Origin: an uncultured Eubacteriales bacterium
Lineage (GTDB): Bacteria > Bacillota > Clostridia > Christensenellales > UBA1242
DNA length: 12,646 nucleotides
Assembly: GCA_900556185.1 (NCBI GenBank)
Contig: USNN01000023.1
Location: 1-12,646 of the forward strand
Direction: 5' to 3'
Part shown: in pieces, positions 6,841 to 12,646 of the stretch
Layout of the letters: every line of letters begins with the position of its first letter
Position numbering within the stretch: the first letter of the stretch is position 1
Translations under genes and position numbers: made by a program
The notes under the pieces: model-generated
The model's input: the letters and a program-made list of their open reading frames with translations, nothing else
Told to the model about the DNA's origin: nothing
The model's database searches: none

Positions 6841-6845
6841 ATATT
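6816..6845 (+). promoter_or_regulatory. Possible sporulation sigma-E-like promoter of ylbJ
   Basis: TCATATC (6816-6822), 15-bp spacer, CATATATT (6838-6845) resembles the Bacillus sigma-E consensus (KMATATT, 13-15 bp, CATACAHT) at 13 of 15 positions. The two CAT triplets are also the antisense of the two candidate ylbK start codons, so coincidence is a real risk. Transcription would begin at about 6851, at or next to the ylbJ ATG. Confidence 0.3.
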
Positions 6846-6850
6846 TTATT

Positions 6851-7885
6851 ATGTCCTTTTATTATAATATAACAAAACGAGCACCGTTTAGCAAATTAAA
6901 AAACATAGATTTTTATAATATTTTTTTAGACCTTGTGTCGATACTATTAATTATTGCCGTAATATTACTTATTGTAAATCCAGCAAGATATATAGCCAGC
7001 GTTAATAGCGGAATTAGGTTGTTTTTTGTGTCGGTATTTCCATCTTTGCTTCCATTTTTGTTTATCTCCAAACTACTAGATGGACTAAATGTTTTTCATA
7101 AACTCAATAAACTTGTATCTCCAATAAACAACAAACTTTTTGGTGTGCCAAGTATATCTAGTTACCCTATTATTATGAGTTTATTATCTGGTTACCCAAT
7201 TGGGGCAAAAATTGTTGGCGAAATGGTCAAAGAAAATCAAATAAGTTACTCCGAAGCCAAACAAATTATTGCCTTGTCGTCTACATCGGGTCCTATTTTT
7301 GTTATTGGGTCGGTTGGGGCTAATATGTTAGGCTCAGTTAAAATTGGAGCACTTATATTGCTTTCACACTTTTTAGGGGCTTTTATAACTGGGATACTAT
7401 ACACACTAAAAAAACCTAAAAAGTATACAAATACACCAACGCACCATCGTAGTATAGACCCCAATTTGTTAAAAACTACCACTAATAGCACAATAATTAG
7501 CATTTTAACCGTGGCTATATATATCTCCATTTTTTATATGTTTATAGATATGTTGTTTTTTACTAATGTTTTAAACATTGCATCTAAGGGAATTGCGTGG
7601 GTTTTAAACCTAATAAAAATAAGCCCCGCTTACGCTAGTGGCATAAGTTCAGGGCTTATTGAAATGACTAGGGGATGTAAAGAAATTATTGCTGTAGGTA
7701 ACCCCCTACTATCACTTGTGTTTTGCTCGGGGTTAATTTCTTTTGGTGGGCTTTCTATTATAATTCAAAGTTTAACCTTTTTATCGGGCACTAAAATTAG
7801 TGGCGGATATTTTATTGGGCTAAAATTTGTTCAAATGGCAATCACCGTTATGATAAGTATAATAGTTGGACTTATATTTATATAG
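6851..7885 (+). CDS. ylbJ: YlbJ/SpoVV-type integral membrane protein
   Basis: In Bacillus YlbJ (SpoVV) moves dipicolinic acid across the outer forespore membrane during sporulation; it belongs to the nucleoside-recognition (Gate) superfamily. The 344-residue product is nearly all membrane helices. Family blocks are SVFPSLLPFLFISKLL (61-76), LLSGYPIGAKI (111-121) and a later Gate-like repeat around ISPAYASGISSGLIEMTRGC. It is shorter than the usual roughly 400 residues. The start is uncertain: ATG at 6851 has no Shine-Dalgarno site, and the frame stays open upstream into ylbK; a start there would overlap the ylbK coding region and promoter. The gene ends 4 bp from the rsmD stop codon, tail to tail, with no terminator visible. 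Function is inferred from family and from the neighbouring ylbK and rsmD homologues. Confidence 0.82.
   Translation: MSFYYNITKRAPFSKLKNIDFYNIFLDLVSILLIIAVILLIVNPARYIASVNSGIRLFFVSVFPSLLPFLFISKLLDGLNVFHKLNKLVSPINNKLFGVPSISSYPIIMSLLSGYPIGAKIVGEMVKENQISYSEAKQIIALSSTSGPIFVIGSVGANMLGSVKIGALILLSHFLGAFITGILYTLKKPKKYTNTPTHHRSIDPNLLKTTTNSTIISILTVAIYISIFYMFIDMLFFTNVLNIASKGIAWVLNLIKISPAYASGISSGLIEMTRGCKEIIAVGNPLLSLVFCSGLISFGGLSIIIQSLTFLSGTKISGGYFIGLKFVQMAITVMISIIVGLIFI
6866..6894 (-). promoter_or_regulatory. Sigma-A promoter of the patatin/PnuC-like operon
   Basis: The minus strand reads TTGCTA (6889-6894), 17 bp, TATATT (6866-6871). Transcription would start near 6859, giving a leader of about 18 nt. 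The promoter sits inside the first codons of the divergent ylbJ frame. Confidence 0.65.
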
Positions 7886-7889
7886 TATA

Positions 7890-8444
7890 TTAATTATCTG
7901 TCGGTTTTAATTCTAACAATGTTAGTCTTGCAGTGCCGTAAGTTCGGTCTTTTACTATTACAAATTCGTTATGGGTTAAATCCATTTTTTTATCGGCTTC
8001 AGTTTCAACGACAATAACGCCGTTTGGGGCAACTAAATTATATCTATATAAAATATCTATGGCTGAATATAACATATGGCTATCGTATGGTGGGGCTATA
8101 AATATAACATCAAATGGCTCACCACCACGAAGGCTTTTTAGTGCTGACAAATAGTCTGATTCTATTATTTTATATAAACTTCTGCTAACACCATGTAGGT
8201 TGCTTGCCATAATTTTGGTTGCTTGGTGGTTTTGGTCTACAAACACAGTTTGACTTGCACCCCTACTTAAACATTCTATTCCAAGAGCACCAGAACCTGC
8301 AAAAAGGTCCAACACTCTGCCTTCGTTTATTTTATATGGGTTTAGCATACTAAACAAACTCACCTTAACTCGTTGCAATGTTGGTCTTGCCGAATCTGGA
8401 GCTTCTAGTCTTCTTCCCCTAATTTTACCAGTTATAACTTGCAT
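7890..8444 (-). CDS. rsmD: 16S rRNA (guanine(966)-N2)-methyltransferase RsmD-like protein with APPY motif
   Basis: RsmD methylates G966 of 16S rRNA using S-adenosylmethionine. The 184-residue product has normal family length, opening with QVITGKIRGRRL, the RPTLQRVKVSLFSML block (20-34), the SAM-binding loop LDLFAGSGALGIE (45-57) and VFVDQN (67-72). The catalytic motif reads FIAPPYD (115-121), with Ala117 where the family generally has Asp or Asn (DPPY/NPPY). The ATG at 8444 is chosen over an in-frame start at 8516 because AGGAGAAAAATT precedes it and the promoter lies inside the longer version. In Bacillus ylbH (rsmD) sits beside coaD; coaD is absent here. The gene is divergent from aspS and convergent with ylbJ. 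Confidence 0.9.
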   Translation of the reverse strand: MQVITGKIRGRRLEAPDSARPTLQRVKVSLFSMLNPYKINEGRVLDLFAGSGALGIECLSRGASQTVFVDQNHQATKIMASNLHGVSRSLYKIIESDYLSALKSLRGGEPFDVIFIAPPYDSHMLYSAIDILYRYNLVAPNGVIVVETEADKKMDLTHNEFVIVKDRTYGTARLTLLELKPTDN

Positions 8445-8462
8445 AATTTTTCTCCTGAATTT

Positions 8463-8491
8463 ATTATACAACAAGCCGTTTAATCTTTCAA
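8463..8491 (-). promoter_or_regulatory. Sigma-A promoter of rsmD
   Basis: The minus strand reads TTGAAA (8486-8491), 17 bp, TATAAT (8463-8468), giving a leader of under 20 nt that holds AGGAGA. It fixes the rsmD start at 8444. Confidence 0.88.
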
Positions 8492-8509
8492 TAAAATAGT
8501 GGCATTTTC

Positions 8510-8538
8510 TTGACAATTATATGCCATTGTGCTAATAT
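8510..8538 (+). promoter_or_regulatory. Sigma-A promoter of aspS
   Basis: TTGACA (8510-8515), 17 bp, TAATAT (8533-8538). It lies back to back with the rsmD promoter, 18 bp apart. No T-box leader fits in the roughly 30-nt leader. Confidence 0.65.
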
Positions 8539-8574
8539 AACAACATAAATTTTACTTAATAGAGGCGTAATTTT

Positions 8575-9858
8575 ATGACAAATTTTATTAATGAACTTGA
8601 ACTAGGTCATGTGCATTTTCAAGGCATAATAGACACCGTTCGAGATAAGCGAACTATGCAATTTATAGTTCTTAGAGACGCTAGTGGCAAAATTCAACTA
8701 ACAGTAGACAAAACCGCCCACCCAGAAGTTGGCGAAGTGTTTAGCCACCTACTAGAAGGCGCAACAGTTGTTGTTGATGGCGAATTGGTTGCAAGTGAAT
8801 TTGTTAAACTTGGCGGAAAAGAAGTTTTGGTAGATAAAGTGGTTGTTACAAGCACTGCCGAAGCCTCTCCGATAGACGAAAACACTACTATAGACCAAAG
8901 AATTGACTATCGTTGGTTAGACTTGCGTCAAGAAAAGAACTTACTTTTATTTAAAGTTCAAACCTTATTTACTAGTGCAATGCGTGAGTTTTTGGTTAAT
9001 CGTGGATTTATTGAAATTCACTCACCAAAACTAATTGGCACTGCCTCTGAATCTGGTTCTGAAGTTTTTGAAGTTGGTTATTTTGACACAAAAGCATATC
9101 TTGCTCAAAGTCCTCAATTTTATAAACAAATGGCTATTTGCGGTGGTCTTGGAAAAGTATTTGAATGTGGTCCTGTATTCCGTGCAGAAAAATCTCATTC
9201 AAGAAAACATGCAACTGAATTTACTGGCTTCGACCTTGAATTTTCTGGCATTGAAAGTTATGAAGATGTAATGAAAGTTGAAGAAGAACTACTTGAATAT
9301 GCTTTGCGTGCTGTTAAAAAAGAATACGGCGAAGATATTTTAAGAGTGTTTGGCGTTGAAGTTGTTGTTCCAAGTTTGCCATTCCCACGAATTAAACTAC
9401 ACGACCTATATGACGAACTAGAAAAAATGTATGGCTACACCATTCCAGAAAGTGAAAAAGATGACCTTTCTACCGAAGCCGAAAAACTTTGCGAAAAATA
9501 TACAAAAGAAAAATATGGTCACGAATTTATTTTTGTAACCGACTATGGCACAAGAAAGAGAGCCTTCTATCATATGCGAAAAGATGGCATTCCTCAAGGT
9601 TACGACCTAATTTGGAAAGGCGTTGAAATTACCACTGGCGCTCAGCGTGAACATCGTTATGACATACTAAAAGCACAAGCAAAAGAAAAAGGACTAGACA
9701 AAGATGTTCAATTCTACTTAGAGTTCTTTAAATATGGTTGCCCACCACATGGCGGATTTGGACTAGGACTAGACAGAATTACAATGAACCTATTAAATCT
9801 TCCAAGCATTAAAGAAGCAATGTTTGTATTCCGTGGACCAGATAGATTAACCCCATAA
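8575..9858 (+). CDS. aspS: Aspartyl-tRNA synthetase, short archaeal/eukaryotic type (probably non-discriminating)
   Basis: This class II synthetase charges tRNA-Asp, and in non-discriminating forms also tRNA-Asn, with aspartate. The 427-residue product lacks the GAD insertion domain that brings typical bacterial AspRS to about 590 residues. It has an N-terminal OB-fold anticodon domain (about 10-100), IDYRWLDLR (110-118), motif 1 around NRGFIEIHSPKL (142-153), the QSPQ loop (178-181), motif 2 with FRAEKSHSRKHATEFTGFD (202-220) and motif 3 GGFGLGLDRIT (393-403). TEFTGFDLE fits AspRS better than the AEFWM-type AsnRS signature. This type in bacteria often works with GatCAB to make Asn-tRNA; neither GatCAB nor a second aspS is in this window. 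AGAGGCG precedes the ATG. Confidence 0.93.
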   Translation: MTNFINELELGHVHFQGIIDTVRDKRTMQFIVLRDASGKIQLTVDKTAHPEVGEVFSHLLEGATVVVDGELVASEFVKLGGKEVLVDKVVVTSTAEASPIDENTTIDQRIDYRWLDLRQEKNLLLFKVQTLFTSAMREFLVNRGFIEIHSPKLIGTASESGSEVFEVGYFDTKAYLAQSPQFYKQMAICGGLGKVFECGPVFRAEKSHSRKHATEFTGFDLEFSGIESYEDVMKVEEELLEYALRAVKKEYGEDILRVFGVEVVVPSLPFPRIKLHDLYDELEKMYGYTIPESEKDDLSTEAEKLCEKYTKEKYGHEFIFVTDYGTRKRAFYHMRKDGIPQGYDLIWKGVEITTGAQREHRYDILKAQAKEKGLDKDVQFYLEFFKYGCPPHGGFGLGLDRITMNLLNLPSIKEAMFVFRGPDRLTP

Positions 9859-9967
9859 AACATTTGGGGGTCCCTACTAGACTGCTAAAATTATTTAATA
9901 TATTTAGTTTGCGTTTACCTTTAAGCCAACCATTTCGCTTTTAGTGAAATGCACACTATAAACTCAA

Positions 9968-9999
9968 AAACCCATCAAACTAATTTGTTTGATGGGTTT
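9968..9999. terminator. Bidirectional terminator between aspS and the 258-residue gene
   Basis: A perfect 13-bp stem (9968-9980 with 9987-9999) has a 6-nt loop. T-rich flanks exist on both strands. It lies 109 nt after the aspS stop codon and 4 nt from the stop codon of the minus-strand gene, ending both. Confidence 0.93.
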
Positions 10000-10003
10000 A
10001 ATT

Positions 10004-10780
10004 TTACCACATTTCTGGGGTTTCTTGGATGTTTTTAATTTGACGCAAGTTTTTGAATACATTTGTTATTTGTGTTTCGTATGGTTGACGGGCTGGGTTT
10101 TCATCAAACTTAGAACGCAAATATTCATCTTTTAATATAGCTTGCAATTTTAACCTTAATTGTTTTGGTGAAGGGAAATTCTTTTCTCGGTTTAGTATAG
10201 ATTTTTCTAGATATTTAGTCATTGCTCCTGCACTAGATATAACCGCTTTTGCTTCCTGCCCATTAACATGACTTCTTAAAACTGCAAATTGTTTTTCGCT
10301 TTCATTAAGTATTTCTTCTGAAAGACCTCTAAAAAATTCACTTTCGTAAGCATTTATTTTAATTGTGCCAATTATTTTTATAACCGCTTCGTCGAATGTG
10401 TCGCATGGGAAAATTATTTCTTTAGATTGCATACTTGTAATTTCTGGAATAAATTTGTCTAAATACGCTAAGCAAGCCAAATCTTTAGTTGCACTTTCAA
10501 CCCTTTCTTCCTCGGTTTCATTTGGGTTGCCCATATAAAAAGTTTCAACCGCAAATTCTCCGCCATCGCCTTCCATAACAACGGCATTTTCTTCTATATA
10601 CATTTTAAGTCCTAAAAAACTAGCCATAACAAGACTCATTACTCTTGTGTAATAAACAGCCATAAAGTCGTCTTCTTCTCGCCTGTTATCTATATAATTC
10701 CCTATAAATGAATTTTCAAAAACACCCTTTGGTCTGCAAAATAACTTGTCTTTAATATAATTTAACTTGTCTTTTAACAT
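10004..10780 (-). CDS. Unrecognised 258-residue protein
   Basis: I do not recognise a family. The product appears cytoplasmic: no signal peptide, and only a mildly hydrophobic stretch near residues 43-60 (YYTRVMSLVMASFLGL). The centre is acidic and mixed alpha/beta, with ETFYMGNPNETEEERVESA near 79-97. The C-terminal part (about 150-258) is basic, rich in Lys, Arg and Gln, and helical. There are three scattered cysteines (15, 103, 126) and no clear catalytic motif. ATG 10780 is chosen because AAAGGGGG precedes it at 7 nt and the promoter covers the only upstream in-frame start (TTG at 10834). It has its own promoter and terminators on both sides, so it is monocistronic and gains no functional hint from an operon. 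Confidence 0.8.
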   Translation of the reverse strand: MLKDKLNYIKDKLFCRPKGVFENSFIGNYIDNRREEDDFMAVYYTRVMSLVMASFLGLKMYIEENAVVMEGDGGEFAVETFYMGNPNETEEERVESATKDLACLAYLDKFIPEITSMQSKEIIFPCDTFDEAVIKIIGTIKINAYESEFFRGLSEEILNESEKQFAVLRSHVNGQEAKAVISSAGAMTKYLEKSILNREKNFPSPKQLRLKLQAILKDEYLRSKFDENPARQPYETQITNVFKNLRQIKNIQETPEMW

Positions 10781-10805
10781 ACCCCATCCCCCTTTATCTA
10801 ATTTT

Positions 10806-10834
10806 ATGATAACACAGGCAAACGGTTTCGTCAA
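10806..10834 (-). promoter_or_regulatory. Sigma-A promoter of the 258-residue gene
   Basis: The minus strand reads TTGACG (10829-10834), 17 bp, TATCAT (10806-10811). It begins just after the dnaJ terminator, so the gene is uncoupled from dnaK-dnaJ. Confidence 0.8.
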
Positions 10835-10843
10835 TACGCAATA

Positions 10844-10879
10844 AAAATAATCACCCTAAAAAATTAGAGTGATTATTTT
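10844..10879 (-). terminator. Terminator of the dnaK-dnaJ operon
   Basis: A 16-bp stem (10844-10859 with 10864-10879, one G-U on the minus strand) has a 4-nt loop and ends in a T-rich run. It begins 1 nt after the dnaJ stop codon. Confidence 0.88.
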
Positions 10880-10880
10880 G

Positions 10881-12011
10881 TTATTTGTTAAAATCATTAA
10901 ATTTTGCAAAATCTTTAGTTGTAAACAAGTCCTTAACCTCAGATAGTTTGTCTTTTTCGGCTCTAGATAAAGATTTTGGTAGTTCTATATAATACTTAAT
11001 ATAAATATTGCCGAAGCCCACAGAATTTAGGTTTTTAGCACCCTTGCCCCTAATAATTTCAGTTGCACCACTTTGGGTTAATTCCTTAATCTTTAAAATA
11101 GTTTTCTCGCCATTTGGCAAGGTTAATGGAATTTCGCCACCAAGCAACGCAATGGTAAATGGAACAGGAACATCTACATATAGGTCTGAACCTTTTCTTG
11201 TGTATATCTTGCTCTTTTCAATATTTAAAAATACTCGAATATCGCCAGCAGGTCCGCCGTTTTTACCAGCATTACCTTTACCAGACAAGATAACAATTTG
11301 ACCTTCGTCTACCCCGCCTGGAATTTCAATTTCTACATCTTCGGTTACCCTAGAATATCCATAGCCACCGCAAGTAGAGCATTTATTTTTAACAACCTTA
11401 CCGGTGCCACCGCAAGCCGTACAAATAGTTTCGCTAGAGAACGCACCAAAAGGTGTTCTTTGTGTTGTTTGTATTCTACCCGTGCCGTGGCAACTAGAAC
11501 AAGTATCAAAATCGGTTCCGTTTTTAGCACCCGTGCCGTGGCAGTCTTTACATTCTTTATTTTTAGTAACTCGTGCAGTTCGCTTGGTTCCATACAAACT
11601 TTCAGCAAAAGTTATGTTAACCTTAATATCTATGTCTTGACCCTTTATTGGGGCTGGACCGCTAGCTTTTTTAGCCCTGCCAGCACCACCGCCAAAGAAA
11701 CTAGAAAATACATCGCCAAATATATCTTCAAAGCCACCAAAACCACTTGTGTTGAAACCGCCGAAGCCACCGCCAGACGCACCAGCAAAACCATCGGCTG
11801 AGCCATAGTTATCATAGTTGGCACGCTTTTGTTTATCTGACAAAACCGAATAGGCTTCATTTACTTCCTTTAGTTTTTCAACCGCACTTGGGTCATTTGG
11901 GTTTAGGTCTGGGTGATACTTTTTAGCAAGTTTCAGATATGCCGACTTGATTTCTTGGTCGGTAGCACTTTTGTTTACGCCTAAAATTTCATAATAATCT
12001 TTATTTGCCAC
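10881..12011 (-). CDS. dnaJ: Chaperone protein DnaJ (Hsp40)
   Basis: DnaJ delivers unfolded proteins to DnaK and stimulates its ATPase. The 376-residue product has the complete type I layout: J domain with H33-P-D35, a Gly/Phe-rich linker (about 73-112), a zinc domain with four CxxCxGxG repeats (Cys 154/157, 171/174, 197/200, 211/214), and the two C-terminal substrate-binding domains. The start is a GTG at 12011, with AAAGGAGA 10 nt away; the first residues ANKDYYEILGV match the family, so no other start is reasonable. It lies 61 nt after dnaK and is read from the dnaK transcript through a hairpin. Terminator follows at once. The dnaK promoter, where CIRCE/HrcA control would be expected, is outside the window. 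Confidence 0.98.
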   Translation of the reverse strand: MANKDYYEILGVNKSATDQEIKSAYLKLAKKYHPDLNPNDPSAVEKLKEVNEAYSVLSDKQKRANYDNYGSADGFAGASGGGFGGFNTSGFGGFEDIFGDVFSSFFGGGAGRAKKASGPAPIKGQDIDIKVNITFAESLYGTKRTARVTKNKECKDCHGTGAKNGTDFDTCSSCHGTGRIQTTQRTPFGAFSSETICTACGGTGKVVKNKCSTCGGYGYSRVTEDVEIEIPGGVDEGQIVILSGKGNAGKNGGPAGDIRVFLNIEKSKIYTRKGSDLYVDVPVPFTIALLGGEIPLTLPNGEKTILKIKELTQSGATEIIRGKGAKNLNSVGFGNIYIKYYIELPKSLSRAEKDKLSEVKDLFTTKDFAKFNDFNK

Positions 12012-12034
12012 AGTAGGTTATCTCCTTTAAAAAT

Positions 12035-12066
12035 ATTAGTCGTCCTTCCCCCAAAGAACGACTAAT
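12035..12066 (-). other. Strong hairpin between dnaK and dnaJ
   Basis: A 13-bp stem (12054-12066 with 12035-12047, one U-G pair in the minus-strand RNA) has a 6-nt G-rich loop. It is followed by TATTTTTAAAGGAGA, so a short T run leads directly into the dnaJ ribosome site. It could be a partial terminator or a processing/stability element that sets the DnaK:DnaJ ratio. Confidence 0.75.
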
Positions 12067-12072
12067 CTTTAA

Positions 12073-12646
12073 CTATTTATTTTCTGTTTGGTCGGTGTTT
12101 GCTCCGCCATTTGCCCCATCTGCGTTACCATTTGGGTTTGCGTTTTTATATAACTTAGTAAATATTTCATTAGATACTTGAGTTAAGTTTTCTAGTGCAG
12201 ACTTTAATTCTTCGGCTTTCTCACTATTTTTGTAAGTTTCTTTAGCCTTTTCTAGTTCTGCATTTAGTTTTGTTTTGTCTTCTTCGCTAACTTTGTCGCC
12301 ACTGTCTTTCATAACCTTTTCGATACCAGCAATCATTTGGTCTAGGTTATTTTTAGTGTCTACAACTTCCTTTTTCTTCTTATCTTCTTCTGCAAATTGT
12401 TCAGCTTCTTTAACGGCTTTATCAATTTCATCATCAGACAAGTTAGATGAAGCAGTAATAGTTATATCTTGAGATTTGCCAGTGCCTAGGTCTTTAGCAG
12501 ATACGTGAACGATACCGTTTGCATCAATATCGAAGGTAACTTCAATCTGAGGAACACCTCTTCTTGCAGGAGGAATACCATCCAGACGGAACTGTCCAAG
12601 GGACTTGTTGTCCTTTGCGAACTGTCTTTCACCCTGTAATACGTTG
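12073..12646 (-). CDS. dnaK: Chaperone protein DnaK, C-terminal 191 residues (start lies beyond the right edge)
   Basis: DnaK is the ATP-driven Hsp70 chaperone. The window holds the end of the substrate-binding beta domain (VLQGERQFAKDNKSLGQF, then LDGIPPARRGVPQIEV and FDIDANGIVHVSAKD) and the whole helical lid (from ASSNLSDDEID). It ends in a Gly/Asn-rich tail (PNGNADGANGGANTDQTENK) like that of other Firmicute DnaK. The N-terminal ATPase domain is missing because the window ends. An internal ATG at 12441 opens a shorter frame, but similarity continues upstream without interruption. The outer 150-160 bp are richer in GC (about 46%) than the lid region (about 33%) and use CAG and AAG codons, unlike the neighbouring part. 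Confidence 0.97.
   Translation of the reverse strand, partial: NVLQGERQFAKDNKSLGQFRLDGIPPARRGVPQIEVTFDIDANGIVHVSAKDLGTGKSQDITITASSNLSDDEIDKAVKEAEQFAEEDKKKKEVVDTKNNLDQMIAGIEKVMKDSGDKVSEEDKTKLNAELEKAKETYKNSEKAEELKSALENLTQVSNEIFTKLYKNANPNGNADGANGGANTDQTENK

Noticed and set aside
6767..6850. Upstream in-frame extension of ylbJ that overlaps ylbK
   Set aside because: It is antisense to the ylbK N-terminus including the oxyanion loop; YlbJ homologues do not have such a segment.
8445..8516. Longer N-terminus for rsmD
   Set aside because: A strong promoter and Shine-Dalgarno site lie inside it, and RsmD similarity starts at QVITGKIRG.
9931..9951. Small hairpin CATTTCGC / GTGAAATG after aspS, possible RNA element
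   Set aside because: Only 8 bp with one G-U and no T tract; the strong terminator at 9968-9999 explains the region. Nothing else is seen in 9859-9967.
11298..11801. Long open frames on the plus strand opposite dnaJ (and similar ones opposite ackA, pta, ylbK and dnaK)
   Set aside because: They are antisense shadows of well-supported genes, with no ribosome sites or recognisable proteins.
1..12646. CRISPR arrays, insertion sequences, tRNA genes, attachment sites
   Set aside because: No spaced direct repeats, transposase-like frames, terminal inverted repeats or tRNA cloverleaf sequences were found by reading.

Overview
The window comes from a low-GC (about 35% by spot counts) bacterium of the Firmicutes/Clostridia type. 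Evidence: strong Shine-Dalgarno sites (AGGAGG-like), sigma-A promoters that nearly all have a 17-bp spacer, TAA/TAG stops, and a gene set matching the Bacillus ylbH-ylbN-rpmF neighbourhood in rearranged form (rsmD/ylbH, ylbJ/spoVV, ylbK, tmcAL/ylbM, rpmF). A ylbJ/spoVV-type gene points to a spore-forming lineage or a descendant of one. No tRNA, rRNA, insertion sequence, CRISPR array or attachment site was seen. No gene-free stretch exceeds 300 bases.

Left part (1-3995, all minus strand, listed in transcription order): pta and ackA make a fermentative acetate/ATP module. rpmF (zinc-type L32) follows with its own consensus promoter and terminator. Next are an unrecognised 148-residue gene with its own promoter and terminator, and then plsX, which runs off the left edge. 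The plsX promoter carries a perfect 17-nt palindrome just downstream of its start point.

Middle (4007-8444): tmcAL (+) is transcribed divergently from pta-ackA, with overlapping promoters and an inverted repeat between them. It converges on a minus-strand pair, ylbK-type patatin plus a PnuC-like membrane protein, at a bidirectional terminator. ylbJ/spoVV (+) starts 10 bp from ylbK, runs the other way, and meets rsmD tail to tail.

Right part (8510-12646): aspS (+) encodes a short archaeal/eukaryotic-type aspartyl-tRNA synthetase, ended by a bidirectional terminator shared with an unrecognised 258-residue gene (-). dnaJ and the C-terminal third of dnaK (-) form the chaperone operon, with a strong hairpin between them.

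How the genes relate: Pta and AckA turn acetyl-CoA into acetate plus ATP. TmcAL consumes acetate and ATP to acetylate the wobble cytidine of elongator tRNA-Met. PlsX starts phospholipid synthesis. RpmF, RsmD, TmcAL and AspRS serve translation. DnaK and DnaJ fold proteins.

No clear new defence or biosynthetic system is visible. The most unusual signals are: near-absence of GATC (one site found) and absence of GGCC, while CTAG is common; an acetate kinase with several conserved active-site loops altered; an APPY instead of D/NPPY motif in RsmD; candidate operators at plsX and pta/tmcAL; and two orphan genes with strong promoters of their own.
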